A model generated the notes under the pieces. The model saw only the letters and a program-made list of their open reading frames with translations, had not been told where the DNA came from and ran no database searches. The position numbers and the translations under genes were made by a program. Below are positions 52,214 through 61,443 of a stretch of 64,000 nt of DNA, piece after piece (within the stretch, counting starts at the first letter, position 1; each line of letters begins with the position of its first letter). Location of the stretch: assembly GCA_017647405.1 (NCBI GenBank), contig JAGCKR010000062.1, forward strand, positions 1 through 64,000, read 5' to 3'. The DNA comes from Alphaproteobacteria bacterium (GTDB lineage Bacteria; Pseudomonadota; Alphaproteobacteria; CAAHEQ01; UBA3637).

Positions 52214-54004
52214 TTATCTTTCCTTTATCAACGCTTGCCTTCGATTTAAAAAAACATTTTTTCTTGTCATCACCGTTAAATTCATTCGCCCACTCCTTAA
52301 ATTCGGCATATAAAAGGAAATATCTTTATGAACTTTCAAAAAGCAATTACAATGAGAAACACTTTGCAAAGTTTCAAATTCCCCATAAACAAGTTGAGGA
52401 TTAAAGAAAAAGGCATTCAATCCAACTGTTTGTAATGCATTCATCAACAAAAATTTTAACTGTTCATTCGAAGAAATGGCGCCTTTTCCAACAGAGGTTA
52501 CATTATTTAACACCAAAAGAGCCAGCTTATTATTTGAACAAAGAGCCTTTGAAGCAACTTCTTTTAAATTCATCAAACAAACATCTTGAAGAAGCGGATT
52601 CTCACTCACGGCGCCAACGCCCATTTTTTCCAAAAGTGGGGCCATAATTTTTTGAAGCTCTTTATTTTTACTCATCACTCTGGCCCCGATTTTTTTCAAT
52701 TTATAAAATTGAAAATTTGTTATTTTATCCAAAAACATCAAGGAATTACTTTGAATTTGGCGAACCTTTTGCATCTTTAAATCAATTAAATTAGGCAAAA
52801 CGACAATCGCCCCCTGCCCAACTTTTTGCACATCGGATAATGCTAATTGTTGCAATACCGGCAAATTTCGAATACTGTTTGACGGCACAAATAATACTTT
52901 ATTTAAACTCAGAACCTTTAAATTCGGACAAGAAGTAAAACTGTTAGGAGCAAAAGATTTTAAGTTATCTAAATACGCTTCTTCAATTTTAGGATGATGC
53001 ACAAAAATCGGAAAACTAGCTACAATCGGCGTTTTTAAGTGAGCAAAAACAATTTGACTGTTTCGCACCTTTAAAAAACAGCGCCCATCTAAATACACCC
53101 CATAAGTTTCTTTATCTTCTTTTTGAAGAGTTAATTTTTTATCCTTCATTTCTTGCTTTAAAAGAGAAAAAAAGGCATCTTCCGGATAAAGCTCTTCATC
53201 TTGTTCATGCACCGAAAAAACCTTATTTTCCTTAAAATCAATAATAAAATTATCAGCCAATATCTGATAATCTTTTTGAAGGGGATGGATAACCCCGTTT
53301 TTCACATAAGAACTTTCACCATAATAAACATTATCCATTTCAAGATGATATTTATAAAGACCGTTCTTTAAATATAAAAACCCATTTGGCACATCCACCA
53401 ATCCAGCGCTAAAATCAACGTTAAATTGTTTTTTAAGCGCATCAGTTAACCCTAACGCAATATAATCCGGATTTGAATAAAACGTGTTATCCGGATTTTC
53501 AACCGTGTGATTATACCGATTGGTAATTTTAATAAAACCGCCTGTTTTTAAAATTTGAATCGACATTAAGCTGGTGGCATATTCATCTTCTCTTTGAGGC
53601 GTTAAAAAATCGGCCCGATTTAAATTTTCAGCGCCCTTTTTAATCAAAAAAAGAATATGATAATTTTGATATCTTAAACTATCCTTAAATGTACAAAGCT
53701 CTTCGTTTTTAGCAAAAAAAGCTCGCAATTTATTTTGCTTTTCCAATGTATCTGCAATCAAAAAATCATATCCGGCACTTGCCAAAATTTCTTCAAGAGA
53801 TTTGGTCCCAGAGCAACACCTTTCCATTTTTTCAAGCTTTAACGATTCCAAAAACATCAACAACGGTTCTGCCTCTCGACCGGCATATTTCACAATTTGG
53901 GGCAAATTCTCCACCTCAAAAATCCCACTATCATAATCTCTGATAGCTCTGGCAAACGCTTCCCCGTTTTGCTTTTTTATTTTTTCATAAACCGACTGTT
54001 TCAT
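52214..54004 (-). CDS. LRR protein with NRYNHTV domain, copy E
   Basis: A 596-aa protein, last of five related genes on one strand. Residues 1-60 contain IKKQNGEAFARAIRDYDSGI and the LPQIVKYAGREAEPLL segment; residues ~130-215 contain EDEYATSLMSIQI and IKITNRYNHTVENPDNTFYS. From ~330 on come ~23-residue units such as NLKVLSLNKVLFVPSNSIRN and NPLLQDVCLMNLKEVASKAL, resembling BspA/LRR_5 repeats. The end is basic (MTRKNVFLNRRQALIKER). No signal peptide. Likely a protein-binding scaffold; the N-terminal domain is unknown to me. Confidence 0.82.
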   Translation of the reverse strand: MKQSVYEKIKKQNGEAFARAIRDYDSGIFEVENLPQIVKYAGREAEPLLMFLESLKLEKMERCCSGTKSLEEILASAGYDFLIADTLEKQNKLRAFFAKNEELCTFKDSLRYQNYHILFLIKKGAENLNRADFLTPQREDEYATSLMSIQILKTGGFIKITNRYNHTVENPDNTFYSNPDYIALGLTDALKKQFNVDFSAGLVDVPNGFLYLKNGLYKYHLEMDNVYYGESSYVKNGVIHPLQKDYQILADNFIIDFKENKVFSVHEQDEELYPEDAFFSLLKQEMKDKKLTLQKEDKETYGVYLDGRCFLKVRNSQIVFAHLKTPIVASFPIFVHHPKIEEAYLDNLKSFAPNSFTSCPNLKVLSLNKVLFVPSNSIRNLPVLQQLALSDVQKVGQGAIVVLPNLIDLKMQKVRQIQSNSLMFLDKITNFQFYKLKKIGARVMSKNKELQKIMAPLLEKMGVGAVSENPLLQDVCLMNLKEVASKALCSNNKLALLVLNNVTSVGKGAISSNEQLKFLLMNALQTVGLNAFFFNPQLVYGEFETLQSVSHCNCFLKVHKDISFYMPNLRSGRMNLTVMTRKNVFLNRRQALIKER

Positions 54005-56200
54005 CTAAGCTTCTCGCTCCGACTGAGCACCTTTTGCCCGATCTAAATCTATTTGCTTCCTTGTTATTTTTTGAGAAAGCTTTGTCAATAAAGGGGCTTC
54101 AAGGCAAAAACCCTCTGGCAATTCTTTTAAAAATTTTTCTCCAATAACCTCAGCTGCCGGCGCATATAAATATTTAAAATTCTTTTTCTCTGTTAAAGAA
54201 AACCCTTCCAACCGGTAAACTTTATCTAAATAAGCTTCTTCCAATGAGGGGCATTTTTGAAGACAAAACTCTGGCAAACAAACCAATTTATGAAATGAAG
54301 CTTTTTTTAAAAGCGGGTTATCTTGAACCAAATTACGCCCTTCAATATATTGCAACGAAGAAAAGGAAAGTTCTTGCACCTTATCTAATTTTGAAAAAGA
54401 ATACTCCCCTAAATTCCTTAAATTTTGAACAGATACTTTTATTAAACAAGGATTATTTGAACAAAAATTTCTGCCGGCATACACAAGAGAAGGCAAATCA
54501 ATCTCTTCATATCCGCTATGTGACAAACAATCCGACTGCTCTGCCTTATAAAGCTTTTGAAAACTTATCTTTTTATAGTTTTTATTGTGTGACAAACAGT
54601 TTCTGCCAATCATCACTAAATGAGGCGCATGAACAAGCTCCAGCGAGTCACAAAAAGATAAATTTCCTTCCACAAACTCTTCCACATTTTCCAAATAAAC
54701 TTCTTTTAATTTCGGGCATTTTGACAAATTATTCCGCCCCAACACCCGCATATTTTTAGAGGAAAAAACCTCTAAATCCGGCAAATCGGAAAAAACAGAA
54801 TCAAGTCCGAAACGTTCATTATACCATTCAAAATGAATCTCAACCAGCTTTCCTTCTTTAAAAACCAAAAACGGTTCTTTTCCTAAAAGAAGATGCGTTT
54901 CATTTCCTTTTTTTTGAACCATCACTTTGGTTAAGCTGATGGTTCTGTTTAAAACCTCTATCAACCATCGCCCAAAATAACCGCTTGTAACAAACTTATT
55001 TTTGAGCGGACTAAAAATCAAAGAATCAAAAAACAAAAACCCATCTTTTTGAAGTTTATCCGCCTGAATGAGGCACCTTGTGCCATAGCAAAAATCCGAT
55101 TCAAAAACATCTAATTTTTTAAGTTCAACCTCTTTTAAATTTGGGCAATTTGTTAAACAATCATCTGCAACGCTTTGAACCAAAGGCGCCTTAAAGCGCT
55201 CAATAAAGGTATGATGATTTAAAAAATGACAGGGCAAAAATGTTGCTTTATAAAGTGTTAATTCTTTTAAACACCCCTCTTTTACTTTTAAAATTTCGCC
55301 TTGTGTTGCATGCAACGATAAAACGCCTTTATTATTTTTCACCTGAAGCGTTTCATTTAAAATTTCATCAGCCAAAACTTTCCCCAATGGATTGTTTGAT
55401 TGACTTGGATTTAAAACCTTTTTATTTTTTAAATCGATAATAAATTCATCCACCTGAAATTGAGAATTTTTATCAACCAGTTCAATCGCTCCGTCTTTTA
55501 AATAAAACCCCTGCCCGAAATAAACGTTATTTGTTTCCTTATAATACTTTAAAATCTGATCATTAAATAAGAAATATCCGTCCGGCAACAACGTTATTTT
55601 ATGTGAGGAAAAATCAACGCCAAAATGCTTTTTAAGAGCGCCTGAAAGCCCATAAATAATTTCATCAGGGTTGGAATAAAACGTATTATCCGGATGATCC
55701 ACCGTGTGATTATAGCGATTGGTGATTTTTATAAAACCACCCGTTTTCAAAATTTGGATAGATATCACACTCCGCCCATATTCATCTTCTCTTTTGGGAT
55801 TTAAAAAATCTTTTCTCTTAATTTCCTCAACGTTTTTTTTCACTGCATGAATAATATAGTAATTCCGATAACGTTGTGCATCGCCAAAGGTGCAAATCAT
55901 CTCATCTTTTTCAAAATATTTTGAAATGGCGTTTTGTTTATCCAACGTATCTGCCAAATAAGCATGATATCCGGCTTTATCCAGCAATGAAAACGGATCT
56001 TCATCACTCACCGTTTCAATAATTTGAACTTTTTTTAAGCTTTCCAAATATTCCAAAAGCGGTTCCGGATTGCGTCCGGCATATTTTAAAATCACAGGCA
56101 AATTTTCAATTTCAAAAATCCCACTGTCAAATTTCCTGATTCTTTTGGCAAACGCTTCCCCGTTTTGCTTTTTAATAATCTGAAAAATGGATTTATTCAC
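54005..56200 (-). CDS. LRR protein with NRYNHTV domain, copy D
   Basis: A 731-aa protein, longest of the family. The N-terminal domain is complete (IKKQNGEAFAKRIRKFDSGI, DEYGRSVISIQI, NRYNHTVDHPDNTFYSNPDE). Two LRR blocks follow, separated at ~400-450 by a stretch that repeats the family's middle domain (VMVQKKGNETHLLLGKEPFL), so the protein looks like a fusion of two LRR modules. Tail: KITRKQIDLDRAKGAQSERE. It starts with GTG (GGGAG 7 bases upstream) and overlaps the upstream gene by 8 bp. Confidence 0.82.
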   Translation of the reverse strand: MNKSIFQIIKKQNGEAFAKRIRKFDSGIFEIENLPVILKYAGRNPEPLLEYLESLKKVQIIETVSDEDPFSLLDKAGYHAYLADTLDKQNAISKYFEKDEMICTFGDAQRYRNYYIIHAVKKNVEEIKRKDFLNPKREDEYGRSVISIQILKTGGFIKITNRYNHTVDHPDNTFYSNPDEIIYGLSGALKKHFGVDFSSHKITLLPDGYFLFNDQILKYYKETNNVYFGQGFYLKDGAIELVDKNSQFQVDEFIIDLKNKKVLNPSQSNNPLGKVLADEILNETLQVKNNKGVLSLHATQGEILKVKEGCLKELTLYKATFLPCHFLNHHTFIERFKAPLVQSVADDCLTNCPNLKEVELKKLDVFESDFCYGTRCLIQADKLQKDGFLFFDSLIFSPLKNKFVTSGYFGRWLIEVLNRTISLTKVMVQKKGNETHLLLGKEPFLVFKEGKLVEIHFEWYNERFGLDSVFSDLPDLEVFSSKNMRVLGRNNLSKCPKLKEVYLENVEEFVEGNLSFCDSLELVHAPHLVMIGRNCLSHNKNYKKISFQKLYKAEQSDCLSHSGYEEIDLPSLVYAGRNFCSNNPCLIKVSVQNLRNLGEYSFSKLDKVQELSFSSLQYIEGRNLVQDNPLLKKASFHKLVCLPEFCLQKCPSLEEAYLDKVYRLEGFSLTEKKNFKYLYAPAAEVIGEKFLKELPEGFCLEAPLLTKLSQKITRKQIDLDRAKGAQSEREA

Positions 56201-57713
56201 GGCATAACTCCCACTTGTTTTCCATAAACCCCAACTGATATCCTATTTTCTGAATAAAAGCCTCTTCTATCAACATAGGGTTATTTACAAGCGCCCGTTT
56301 ATGTATCTGCTCCATACACGAAAGCTGCACATCATTTAGGCTTGGATTTTCAACAATGGATTCTTCTTGTAATTTTTCAACATTCTTTAAATTAAGACGA
56401 CGAAGCTCCTCATTTCTCCCCAATGTATAAGAGCCCAACTGCGTGCATTTTGATAAATCAATTTCTTCAACTTTACCCAAATAATTCAAACAACCTTTTT
56501 GAACTTCCACCACATGATGCACATCCAATTTTTCTAACAAAGGCAAATGCACAATGCTATGACTTTCAATGCATTCTAATTCCGGCAAAGATAAAACCCT
56601 CAATTTCGGACAGGTACAAAATGATTGATGATCAAATGTATTGCCAATGGATTTGATGTTATCAAAATAAATTTCTTCAATCGTCGGATGCCCCGCAAAC
56701 AATGGCCAAAAACTTTTTGTTGGATTTTTCAAATGAATATAGGTAAGCATCCCGTTTCTTGCTTTTAAAAAACAGCGTTCATCCAAGTAAACCGCCTCTT
56801 GATCCCCTTCTTTTTTGCGCGTAAGCTTGCCGCCTTGTTTTAACTCCTCTTGAAGCAAGGGATATAAATTATAACAGGTTTCAAAATAATTATCATCAGG
56901 ATCATAAATTGGCAAAATTTCATTTTTCTTAAAATCAATCAAAAAGGTATCAATAATCATCTGATAATCTTTTTGAATAAACACCGGTTGATGATTTTTA
57001 ATGTAAAAATCGTTTCCGTAATAAATATTATCCAGTTCCCTGTTATACCGATAAATATTTTTATTTAAACTTAAATACCCCTCTGGCAATTCTGGATTTG
57101 GCACATCTACATAAAAGCCTATAAATTTTTCAATTGCCGCCGTCAATCCCTCAATAATATTATCCGGATTGCCATCCAATGTGTTATCCGGATTTGCAAC
57201 CGTATGATTATACCGATTGCAAATTTTAATATGCCCCTCTCTTTTATCAATTTGAAGACTCATCACCGACGTACCATATTCATCATCACGTGATTCTTTC
57301 CCAATAAAATCTTCCCGTTTTAATTTTTCAGCCCCTTGTTTAATAAAATGAAAAATATGATAGTTTTGAAACCTAAAACTATCCTTAAAAGTGCAAAGCT
57401 CTTCTTTGGAATTAAATAATGACTTGATAATATTTTGCTTTTTTAAATTATCAGCATAAATAACTTTATACCCTGCTTGTCTGGCCAACTGAAACAAGTC
57501 TAACTCTTTAATCACCACTTTTTTTTGTTTTTCTGGTTTAGATTTAAGCGTTTTTAAATGCGATAACAAAGGTTTTGCCTCATTCCCAGCATATTTTAAA
57601 ATGCGTGGCAACTCAAAGATCTCAAAAATCCCTTCATCAAAGTCTCTGATAGCTCTTGCAAAACGTTCTCCATTTTGCCTTTTTATTATATTATACATTG
57701 ATTTTAAAGACAT
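56193..57713 (-). CDS. LRR protein with NRYNHTV domain, copy C
   Basis: About 506 aa from the ATG at 57713 (MSLKSMYNIIKRQNGE). N-terminal domain: RFARAIRDFDEGIFEI, SRDDEYGTSVMSLQI and ICNRYNHTVANPDNTLDGNP. LRR units follow from ~330 (KLRVLSLPELECIESHSIVH, LRRLNLKNVEKLQEESIVEN). The end (MENKWELCRE) lacks the Pro-aliphatic tail. The longer frame to 57755 overlaps the upstream gene and has no start site. Confidence 0.82.
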   Translation of the reverse strand: MSLKSMYNIIKRQNGERFARAIRDFDEGIFEIFELPRILKYAGNEAKPLLSHLKTLKSKPEKQKKVVIKELDLFQLARQAGYKVIYADNLKKQNIIKSLFNSKEELCTFKDSFRFQNYHIFHFIKQGAEKLKREDFIGKESRDDEYGTSVMSLQIDKREGHIKICNRYNHTVANPDNTLDGNPDNIIEGLTAAIEKFIGFYVDVPNPELPEGYLSLNKNIYRYNRELDNIYYGNDFYIKNHQPVFIQKDYQMIIDTFLIDFKKNEILPIYDPDDNYFETCYNLYPLLQEELKQGGKLTRKKEGDQEAVYLDERCFLKARNGMLTYIHLKNPTKSFWPLFAGHPTIEEIYFDNIKSIGNTFDHQSFCTCPKLRVLSLPELECIESHSIVHLPLLEKLDVHHVVEVQKGCLNYLGKVEEIDLSKCTQLGSYTLGRNEELRRLNLKNVEKLQEESIVENPSLNDVQLSCMEQIHKRALVNNPMLIEEAFIQKIGYQLGFMENKWELCRE

Positions 57714-57714
57714 T

Positions 57715-58755
57715 TTATTCTTTAACTCTTCCTTTATATTCCGGTAATAAAACATCTTTTTTCTTAATCAGTTGTTTGGCATTTTTTAAATATTTGATCC
57801 GAACGGCTCTTTCTTTAATTTTGGGAGCATAAAGATATTCCACCCCACATTTATATAATAATCCTCGTTCAAGCTCTTCCAATTCCGGCAATAAAACAAC
57901 CCGCATGTTTTCATTATATTGCAATGAAGATTCGCCGATTGCCACTGCATTTTTTAAAGAAAATACGCCAACTTTTGGCAAAAAACAAAAACAATTTTTT
58001 TCAACACTTTCAAGCTTATCAAACGAAAAATTTGAAAACTTATCATTGTAGCAAAAGCATCCGTCCTCAACGCTGATCAGTTCTGGCAAAATAGTCTCAA
58101 TTAATTGCGGACATCTGGTAAAATTTGAAAATCGGATATGCTGAACTTTCGATCCCACCACTTTCTTTAAAGCGGATGCCTTATAGATTGCATTATGATC
58201 AATATTGGTGGCACTTAATAAAACAAGTTCTTCCACAAAATCATTATCATACAAGGCATGAGAAGGCAATTTTAAAGCCGTTGGTAAGCAAATCCCCCTG
58301 ATTTTACCATTTTTTTCTTTTAAAATTTCATTTTCATCTAATTTTAAAACCCTTGAACCATCTTGTTTTTCAATAATCTCTAAATGCTCGCCTTTTGACA
58401 GCTCTTCATTTAAAACGCGCACAAATCGTGGCTCAAAGTTACCAACGTTTAAAATTTTTCTTTTATCTAAATCAATAAAGAGTGACCCCATAAAATGAAT
58501 ATGTTGCTGTTCCAATAACGGCGCTTCAACTTCAACCAATGAAGGACATTCTTCCACAATATTTTCACCGATTTTTTGAAGGTTCTTTGCCGTTATTTTC
58601 TTTAAATTTGGGCAACGATAGATCGCCTCCTCTTCAATTAAAACAGCATTGGGCGCAATAATCTCTTTTACCATTCGCCCTTGAACTGAATTACTTGGAA
58701 TAATTTTATCAAAAATATAAAGCGTTCCATCAATTTCTCGTTTTTCGTTTAACAT
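57715..58755 (-). CDS. LRR protein lacking the N-terminal domain, copy B
   Basis: A 346-aa member of the family that consists only of LRR units and the middle segment (LFIDLDKRKILNVGN, HLEIIEKQDGSRVLKLDENE); the NRYNHTV domain is missing. Units include NLKKITAKNLQKIGENIVEE and MRVVLLPELEELERGLLYKC. It has its own AGGAT site 5 bases before the ATG, placed in the last codons of the upstream gene, so it is a real separate gene, perhaps born by loss of the 5' part. Tail: KKKDVLLPEYKGRVKE. Confidence 0.8.
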   Translation of the reverse strand: MLNEKREIDGTLYIFDKIIPSNSVQGRMVKEIIAPNAVLIEEEAIYRCPNLKKITAKNLQKIGENIVEECPSLVEVEAPLLEQQHIHFMGSLFIDLDKRKILNVGNFEPRFVRVLNEELSKGEHLEIIEKQDGSRVLKLDENEILKEKNGKIRGICLPTALKLPSHALYDNDFVEELVLLSATNIDHNAIYKASALKKVVGSKVQHIRFSNFTRCPQLIETILPELISVEDGCFCYNDKFSNFSFDKLESVEKNCFCFLPKVGVFSLKNAVAIGESSLQYNENMRVVLLPELEELERGLLYKCGVEYLYAPKIKERAVRIKYLKNAKQLIKKKDVLLPEYKGRVKE

Positions 58756-58758
58756 TTT

Positions 58759-60585
58759 TTATCCTCGCGTATGATTTTTACCTGTCTTCATCTTTTTAAA
58801 ATAGGAAATTAAATTGAACTTTAAAGCAGAAATAACCACTGGAGGGTGCAAATTTCTTTTTTTCAACTCTCCCATCGGCTCTTTTAATAATAAAACGCCT
58901 TTTAAGTCCCCTTGTTTTTTCATTTTATCCGTATCTAAAAGAGGCGCATATAAATATTTAACGCGTAAATCATCATCTGATTCTTTTAAAGCCGGAGCTT
59001 CAACATAAATATCCTTATGATTATGCGATAAAACATTATACCCTTCAATTTTTTCCAAACTTTTAAAAATTCCTTTTTTCAAAGACTTGTTTGATGAAAC
59101 GTCACTAAAACATAAACTTTTAAGACTTTCAAAATCAACCTCTTGTAAAAGCGCATTTTGACAAATATTTCCGCCATACATCCTTTTTACTTTTGGCGCC
59201 AAGAGTTTTTTTAAACACTTGTTATGGCAAACGGCATTTCCAGCCATTTCAAGAGCCGAGTCAAAAATCAATTCTTCTGTTTCATATAAATTATAAAAAG
59301 AATCCCTCGGAATGATTTTTAACCGCTTAAACCGCATCTTTTTAGCATTTATCATATTAAAACTGTCACACCCAAGCTTCGTCAAGGCATCAAAATTTAA
59401 CTCGCCCATTCCCACCTTAAATGAGCAACCAAAAGAATCTCTTCCAATTTTTTTAAGCTTATCAGCTTTAAAAACTTCCAACTTGTGCAACACATTAAAC
59501 GAATGACTTCCAACTTTTCTTAAATTATCACCAATAAAAGTTCTTAACTCATTCCAGCCGTCTTTAAAAGCATTCCACCCCTCTTCTTTAATATCCGAAC
59601 CGCCGTTTAACGAGTGACTCGGCAAATTTTTTGCCTTAAACAATCTTAAATATGTCGGACTTAATTCTTGATTTGCCGAAATGAACTTTTCCCCATTCAA
59701 ATAAAGCGAAAAACCATCCTTTTCTTTTTTCTTTTGAACGGCTTTTCCTTTCATTTCATTCGTTAAAATCCGCGCAAAACGATCATTTTCATCTAAAACA
59801 TTCGTTACTTTTTTTTCTTTTAAATCAAATAAATATGTATCAATTAAACATTGATAATCTTTATCCAATTCATAAACAATGCCTTTTTTATAATAAAACT
59901 GATCGCCAAAATAAATACCTTGTTTTTCAAAATGATAATGAATTAAACGATTATCTTCAAACAAAAAGAAACGAGGCATTAAATGACTCATCCCGTTTAA
60001 TTTGCAATCAAATTTCTTTTCAAGCGCATCTACCAACCCGGCAATAATGTTATCAGGATTAAAATGATATGTTGGCCCATATCCGCCATACCTGTTTTCA
60101 ATACGGATATTCTCCTTATCTTTCCTATCTTTTGAAATTTGAATGGAAATAACCGATTTTGCATATTCATCATCATAGTAAGGATTTTTAAAATCAGCTC
60201 TATTTAACTTTTCAGCTCCGTTTTTAACCGCATGAATCACATGATAATACTTTAAATAATCTTGAACAACATCACTGATCATTCTTTCATGCGAGGCAAA
60301 ATATTTTAAAAGAGACTCTTTTTGCGCTTGTGTTTCAACATAAAAAGCTTCATATCCGGCCTCTTTTAATAAAACAATCGGGTCTTTATCGCTTTTCTTT
60401 TTTCCTTCTTGCACTTGGGCTAAATGCCTTAAAAGTGGCAAAACCGGCATGGGATTTCGACCGGCATATCTTAACATCCACTTTAAATCTTGAATCAAAA
60501 AAATTCGGTCATCCAACTGCTTTATCGCCCGAGCAAACGCTTCACCGTTTTGTTTTTTAATTACATCATACATCGTTTTTGCCAT
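58759..60585 (-). CDS. LRR protein with NRYNHTV-type domain, copy A
   Basis: A 608-aa protein, first gene of the LRR unit. The N-terminal domain is diverged: DVIKKQNGEAFARAIKQLDD is kept but the signature reads IRIENRYGGYGPTYHFNPDN where the others have NRYNHTV. The LRR part includes LEVFKADKLKKIGRDSFGCS and ELNFDALTKLGCDSFNMINA. The tail PPVVISALKFNLISYFKKMK ends GKNHTRG, matching the shared C-terminal pattern. Confidence 0.82.
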   Translation of the reverse strand: MAKTMYDVIKKQNGEAFARAIKQLDDRIFLIQDLKWMLRYAGRNPMPVLPLLRHLAQVQEGKKKSDKDPIVLLKEAGYEAFYVETQAQKESLLKYFASHERMISDVVQDYLKYYHVIHAVKNGAEKLNRADFKNPYYDDEYAKSVISIQISKDRKDKENIRIENRYGGYGPTYHFNPDNIIAGLVDALEKKFDCKLNGMSHLMPRFFLFEDNRLIHYHFEKQGIYFGDQFYYKKGIVYELDKDYQCLIDTYLFDLKEKKVTNVLDENDRFARILTNEMKGKAVQKKKEKDGFSLYLNGEKFISANQELSPTYLRLFKAKNLPSHSLNGGSDIKEEGWNAFKDGWNELRTFIGDNLRKVGSHSFNVLHKLEVFKADKLKKIGRDSFGCSFKVGMGELNFDALTKLGCDSFNMINAKKMRFKRLKIIPRDSFYNLYETEELIFDSALEMAGNAVCHNKCLKKLLAPKVKRMYGGNICQNALLQEVDFESLKSLCFSDVSSNKSLKKGIFKSLEKIEGYNVLSHNHKDIYVEAPALKESDDDLRVKYLYAPLLDTDKMKKQGDLKGVLLLKEPMGELKKRNLHPPVVISALKFNLISYFKKMKTGKNHTRG

Positions 60586-60620
60586 AAAAAATCCATTAAT
60601 TTCAATAAAATCAGCTCAAA

Positions 60621-60649
60621 AAAATATCATAAAACAAAAAAAATGTCAA
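60621..60649 (-). promoter_or_regulatory. Promoter of the LRR gene cluster
   Basis: TTGACA (60644-60649), 17-bp spacer ending TATGA, TATTTT (60621-60626) on the minus strand. Confidence 0.75.
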
Positions 60650-60682
60650 TATTTACCAACAAAATGCAACTTGTTTTCTTTC

Positions 60683-60712
60683 TTGACAAAAAAAAGCATT
60701 CTATTGTATGTT
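60683..60712 (+). promoter_or_regulatory. Promoter of the membrane-protein gene
   Basis: TTGACA (60683-60688), 18-bp spacer, TATGTT (60707-60712). It is divergent from the LRR promoter, 34 bp away. Confidence 0.65.
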
Positions 60713-60738
60713 GTAAAAAAACAAGAAAGGGTCAAAAT

Positions 60739-61365
60739 ATGTCGAACATTAAACAAGAAAAAACAATATTTTTTAATTGTATCAGACAAGGAATTTACTT
60801 TTTTCTTTCCCTTATTTTCGTGTTATCTTTAAGGTTATTAGCCAAAAGCCACGGCCCGGCTATGTTTCAAGAATTTGGCCTTATTGAAAACATTCAATCG
60901 GGGTTATTGTTCATAACAACTTTTTTCTTTGCCATTCAAGCAAAACTTTCCAAAACATATCGCCCGTTGTTGTTTTTACTGTCTTCTCTTTGCATCTTTG
61001 CATTTATTCGCGAGTTAGATAGCTTTTTTGATAAAGTTTTCCCCTTTACCAGTTGGAAATTTTGTTATTTATTCCCTCTTGTTGCCGGCATTTACCTTTT
61101 GAAACACAAAAAAACTTTAAAAAAACAGTTTTTTTCATTTTGCCAAAGCCCCGCCTTTTATCTGATGTGTTCTGCCATGATGATTTTCATCCCGCTAGCT
61201 CAAGCCATTGGTAACCGCTCCTTTATTTCAAGCGTTTTGCCTGACGCCTCCGATGTGATTTTGATGCGCCGATTTATTGAAGAATCTGCCGAAGTTTTAG
61301 CCTATTTTTTACTTTGCCTTTCTTCGGTTGAATTTTATATTTCCTTGATAAGAAAAAGCAAATAA
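60739..61365 (+). CDS. Small polytopic membrane protein, unknown
   Basis: About 208 aa from the ATG at 60739 (MSNIKQEKTIFFNCIRQ), with AAAGGG 8 bases upstream; the frame extended to 60490 would run through the promoter. Five or six hydrophobic helices. Charged residues inside or next to helices are notable: EFGLIENIQSGLL, FAFIRELDSFFDKVF and MRRFIEESAEVLAYFLL. Buried Glu/Asp/Arg of this kind suggest a membrane enzyme or transporter, but I do not recognise the family. Confidence 0.8.
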   Translation: MSNIKQEKTIFFNCIRQGIYFFLSLIFVLSLRLLAKSHGPAMFQEFGLIENIQSGLLFITTFFFAIQAKLSKTYRPLLFLLSSLCIFAFIRELDSFFDKVFPFTSWKFCYLFPLVAGIYLLKHKKTLKKQFFSFCQSPAFYLMCSAMMIFIPLAQAIGNRSFISSVLPDASDVILMRRFIEESAEVLAYFLLCLSSVEFYISLIRKSK

Positions 61366-61385
61366 ATGTTTTATTAAAAACATTT
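61364..61385. promoter_or_regulatory. 9-bp inverted repeat overlapping a -35 box
   Basis: AAATGTTTT (61364-61372) and AAAACATTT (61377-61385) form a perfect inverted repeat that begins at the stop of the upstream gene and reaches into the -35 of the next promoter. It may be an operator; it is not followed by a T run, so it is a poor terminator. Confidence 0.45.
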
Positions 61386-61412
61386 GACAAAATAGCCGTT
61401 TTATGCTATAAT
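61384..61412 (+). promoter_or_regulatory. Consensus promoter of the repeat-protein gene
   Basis: TTGACA (61384-61389), 17-bp spacer, TATAAT (61407-61412): both boxes match consensus exactly. Confidence 0.9.
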
Positions 61413-61443
61413 AATCCCCAATCAACATTTAAAAGGGGTAAAA

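Noticed and set aside
51745-52404. A 219-codon plus-strand frame across rplU and the end of an LRR gene
   Set aside because: It overlaps rplU, two promoters and another gene in antisense; composition is that of a chance frame.
57715-60585. LRR copies A and B as one gene split by a frameshift
   Set aside because: Copy A has a proper end with the shared tail, and copy B has its own ribosome site and ATG; B lacks a whole domain and is not a continuation of A.
60490-60738. N-terminal extension of the membrane-protein frame
   Set aside because: It would cross two divergent promoters and the start of the LRR cluster; a good ribosome site exists at the internal ATG at 60739.
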